Assembly (NCBI GenBank): GCA_013817115.1 | Contig: JACDDG010000152.1 | Location: forward strand, 1 to 6,244 | DNA length: 6,244 nucleotides | DNA from: Parachlamydiaceae bacterium | GTDB taxonomy: Bacteria > Chlamydiota > Chlamydiia > Chlamydiales > Parachlamydiaceae | Direction of reading: 5' to 3' | The notes under the pieces: model-generated | The model's input: the letters and a program-made list of their open reading frames with translations, nothing else | The model's database searches: none | Told to the model about the DNA's origin: nothing | In this document: in pieces, positions 5,549 to 6,244 of the stretch | How the letters are laid out: the number at the start of each line of letters is the position of its first letter | Position numbering within the stretch: the stretch's first letter is position 1 | Position numbers and translations under genes: made by a program

Positions 5549-6244
5549 ATGAATTTAAGTAATCTTGCTAGCGGTATCACCCTAATAAGTAGGGCATCAG
5601 ATATTTCTGAGGACTTTAAAAAATATCAACATAATGGTCCCATCGCCGACATTAAAGCGGTTTCATTAGTAACCAGGAGTGTACTTTTATTTTTAGGAAT
5701 ATTGGAACTTGGTCATACATCGCAAAATCTTAAACTAGCCGAACACGCGGTATGGCTCATAGATATGCCTTTAGAATTCATAGAAGGTCTGGAACGAGCA
5801 TTTGATCCTCAATTATCACTGGCCCAAAAAATAGCAGCAATTGAGAAAAAAATGTTAGGGCCTGTGGTCTCACTTTGGCGATCAGGATGCGAAGCTACTC
5901 TAAATCAGCAAAAAAGACTAAGAGATCTTTCAGTTGAAGAGCAGGCTAAAGTGAAGATTCCTATTTATGAGAGTTGTGGTGACGAATATATTCTAGTAGG
6001 ATATAGGCCGTTTGTCTTAGAAGAATGCTTAAGAAGCATTGAATCATGTGAACATGCGATTCCAAAACTCAAAAATGTAGAACTTTCTTGTCAAATAGCC
6101 CCAGTGTCTGTAGTTGCTCCTATAGTCGCTTCAGGGGTATCTATGATTGTTGACTATTCAAAAAATAAAGTTGATGCCTTTACGATTTTTAAAATTAAAA
6201 AATGTTTAAGAGTGGGAGGAGGTGTAGCAGGGTCAGGGTTTTCC
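5549..6244 (+). CDS. Uncharacterised helical protein, 3' end outside the window
   Basis: The frame is open from ATG 5549 through the last base, 232 codons without a stop. The start is well supported: AAGGAG (5536-5541) lies seven bases upstream, behind a plausible promoter. The protein begins MNLSNLASGITLISRASD and is mostly helical. Residues 37-55 (AVSLVTRSVLLFLGILELG) are hydrophobic. Residues 85-130 are amphipathic (SLAQKIAAIEKKMLGPVVSLW). A charged segment follows, then IPIYESCGDEYILVGYRPF near 138-156. A second hydrophobic stretch (APVSVVAPIVASGVSMIV) lies near 184-201. I recognise no catalytic motif in this part. Its opening resembles in style the N-terminal helical regions of the two proteins transcribed away from it, so a U-box or other effector domain could lie beyond the window. 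It is divergently transcribed from the U-box operon and may share control with it. Confidence 0.8.
   Translation, partial: MNLSNLASGITLISRASDISEDFKKYQHNGPIADIKAVSLVTRSVLLFLGILELGHTSQNLKLAEHAVWLIDMPLEFIEGLERAFDPQLSLAQKIAAIEKKMLGPVVSLWRSGCEATLNQQKRLRDLSVEEQAKVKIPIYESCGDEYILVGYRPFVLEECLRSIESCEHAIPKLKNVELSCQIAPVSVVAPIVASGVSMIVDYSKNKVDAFTIFKIKKCLRVGGGVAGSGFS

Overview
The window is AT-rich, apart from a GC-rich island in the first ~330 bases. It reads like an accessory region of an amoeba-associated intracellular bacterium. My best guess is a chlamydia-related lineage (Parachlamydiaceae: Protochlamydia, Parachlamydia or Neochlamydia type). The argument is the combination of bacterial Shine-Dalgarno sites, eukaryote-like F-box and U-box proteins lying side by side, poorly conserved helical proteins, and a high load of hairpin repeats. 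No housekeeping marker is present, so the assignment is inference; Legionella-like organisms also carry F-box and U-box effectors.

Layout. Bases 1-243 are a large GC-rich inverted repeat. Bases 344-563 hold a broken reading frame whose pieces spell an F-box. Bases 564-845 show no gene. A hairpin element (846-996) lies just past the 3' end of a 521-residue minus-strand protein (1037-2602). The C-terminal part of that protein has a His-then-Cys layout suggesting a permuted papain-fold (NlpC/P60-type) enzyme. A second copy of the same hairpin element (2937-3102) lies upstream of it, so the gene is bracketed by two copies. Next come three minus-strand genes, probably one operon transcribed from about 5380 leftwards: a helical protein with a C-terminal U-box (4332-5354), a small helical protein (3851-4297), and an F-box protein with a hydrophobic hairpin (3294-3809). 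A divergent promoter region (5355-5548) separates them from a plus-strand gene (5549 to the window end, incomplete) whose helical N-terminus resembles the two upstream operon proteins in style.

How the genes may work together (inference). F-box proteins recruit substrates to host SCF ubiquitin ligases through Skp1, and U-box proteins act as E3 ligases themselves. An operon with both, next to a candidate thiol enzyme and an F-box relic, looks like a locus for manipulating host ubiquitination that is expanding and decaying, with hairpin repeats spreading around it. Secretion, host targets and enzymatic activity cannot be read from the sequence.
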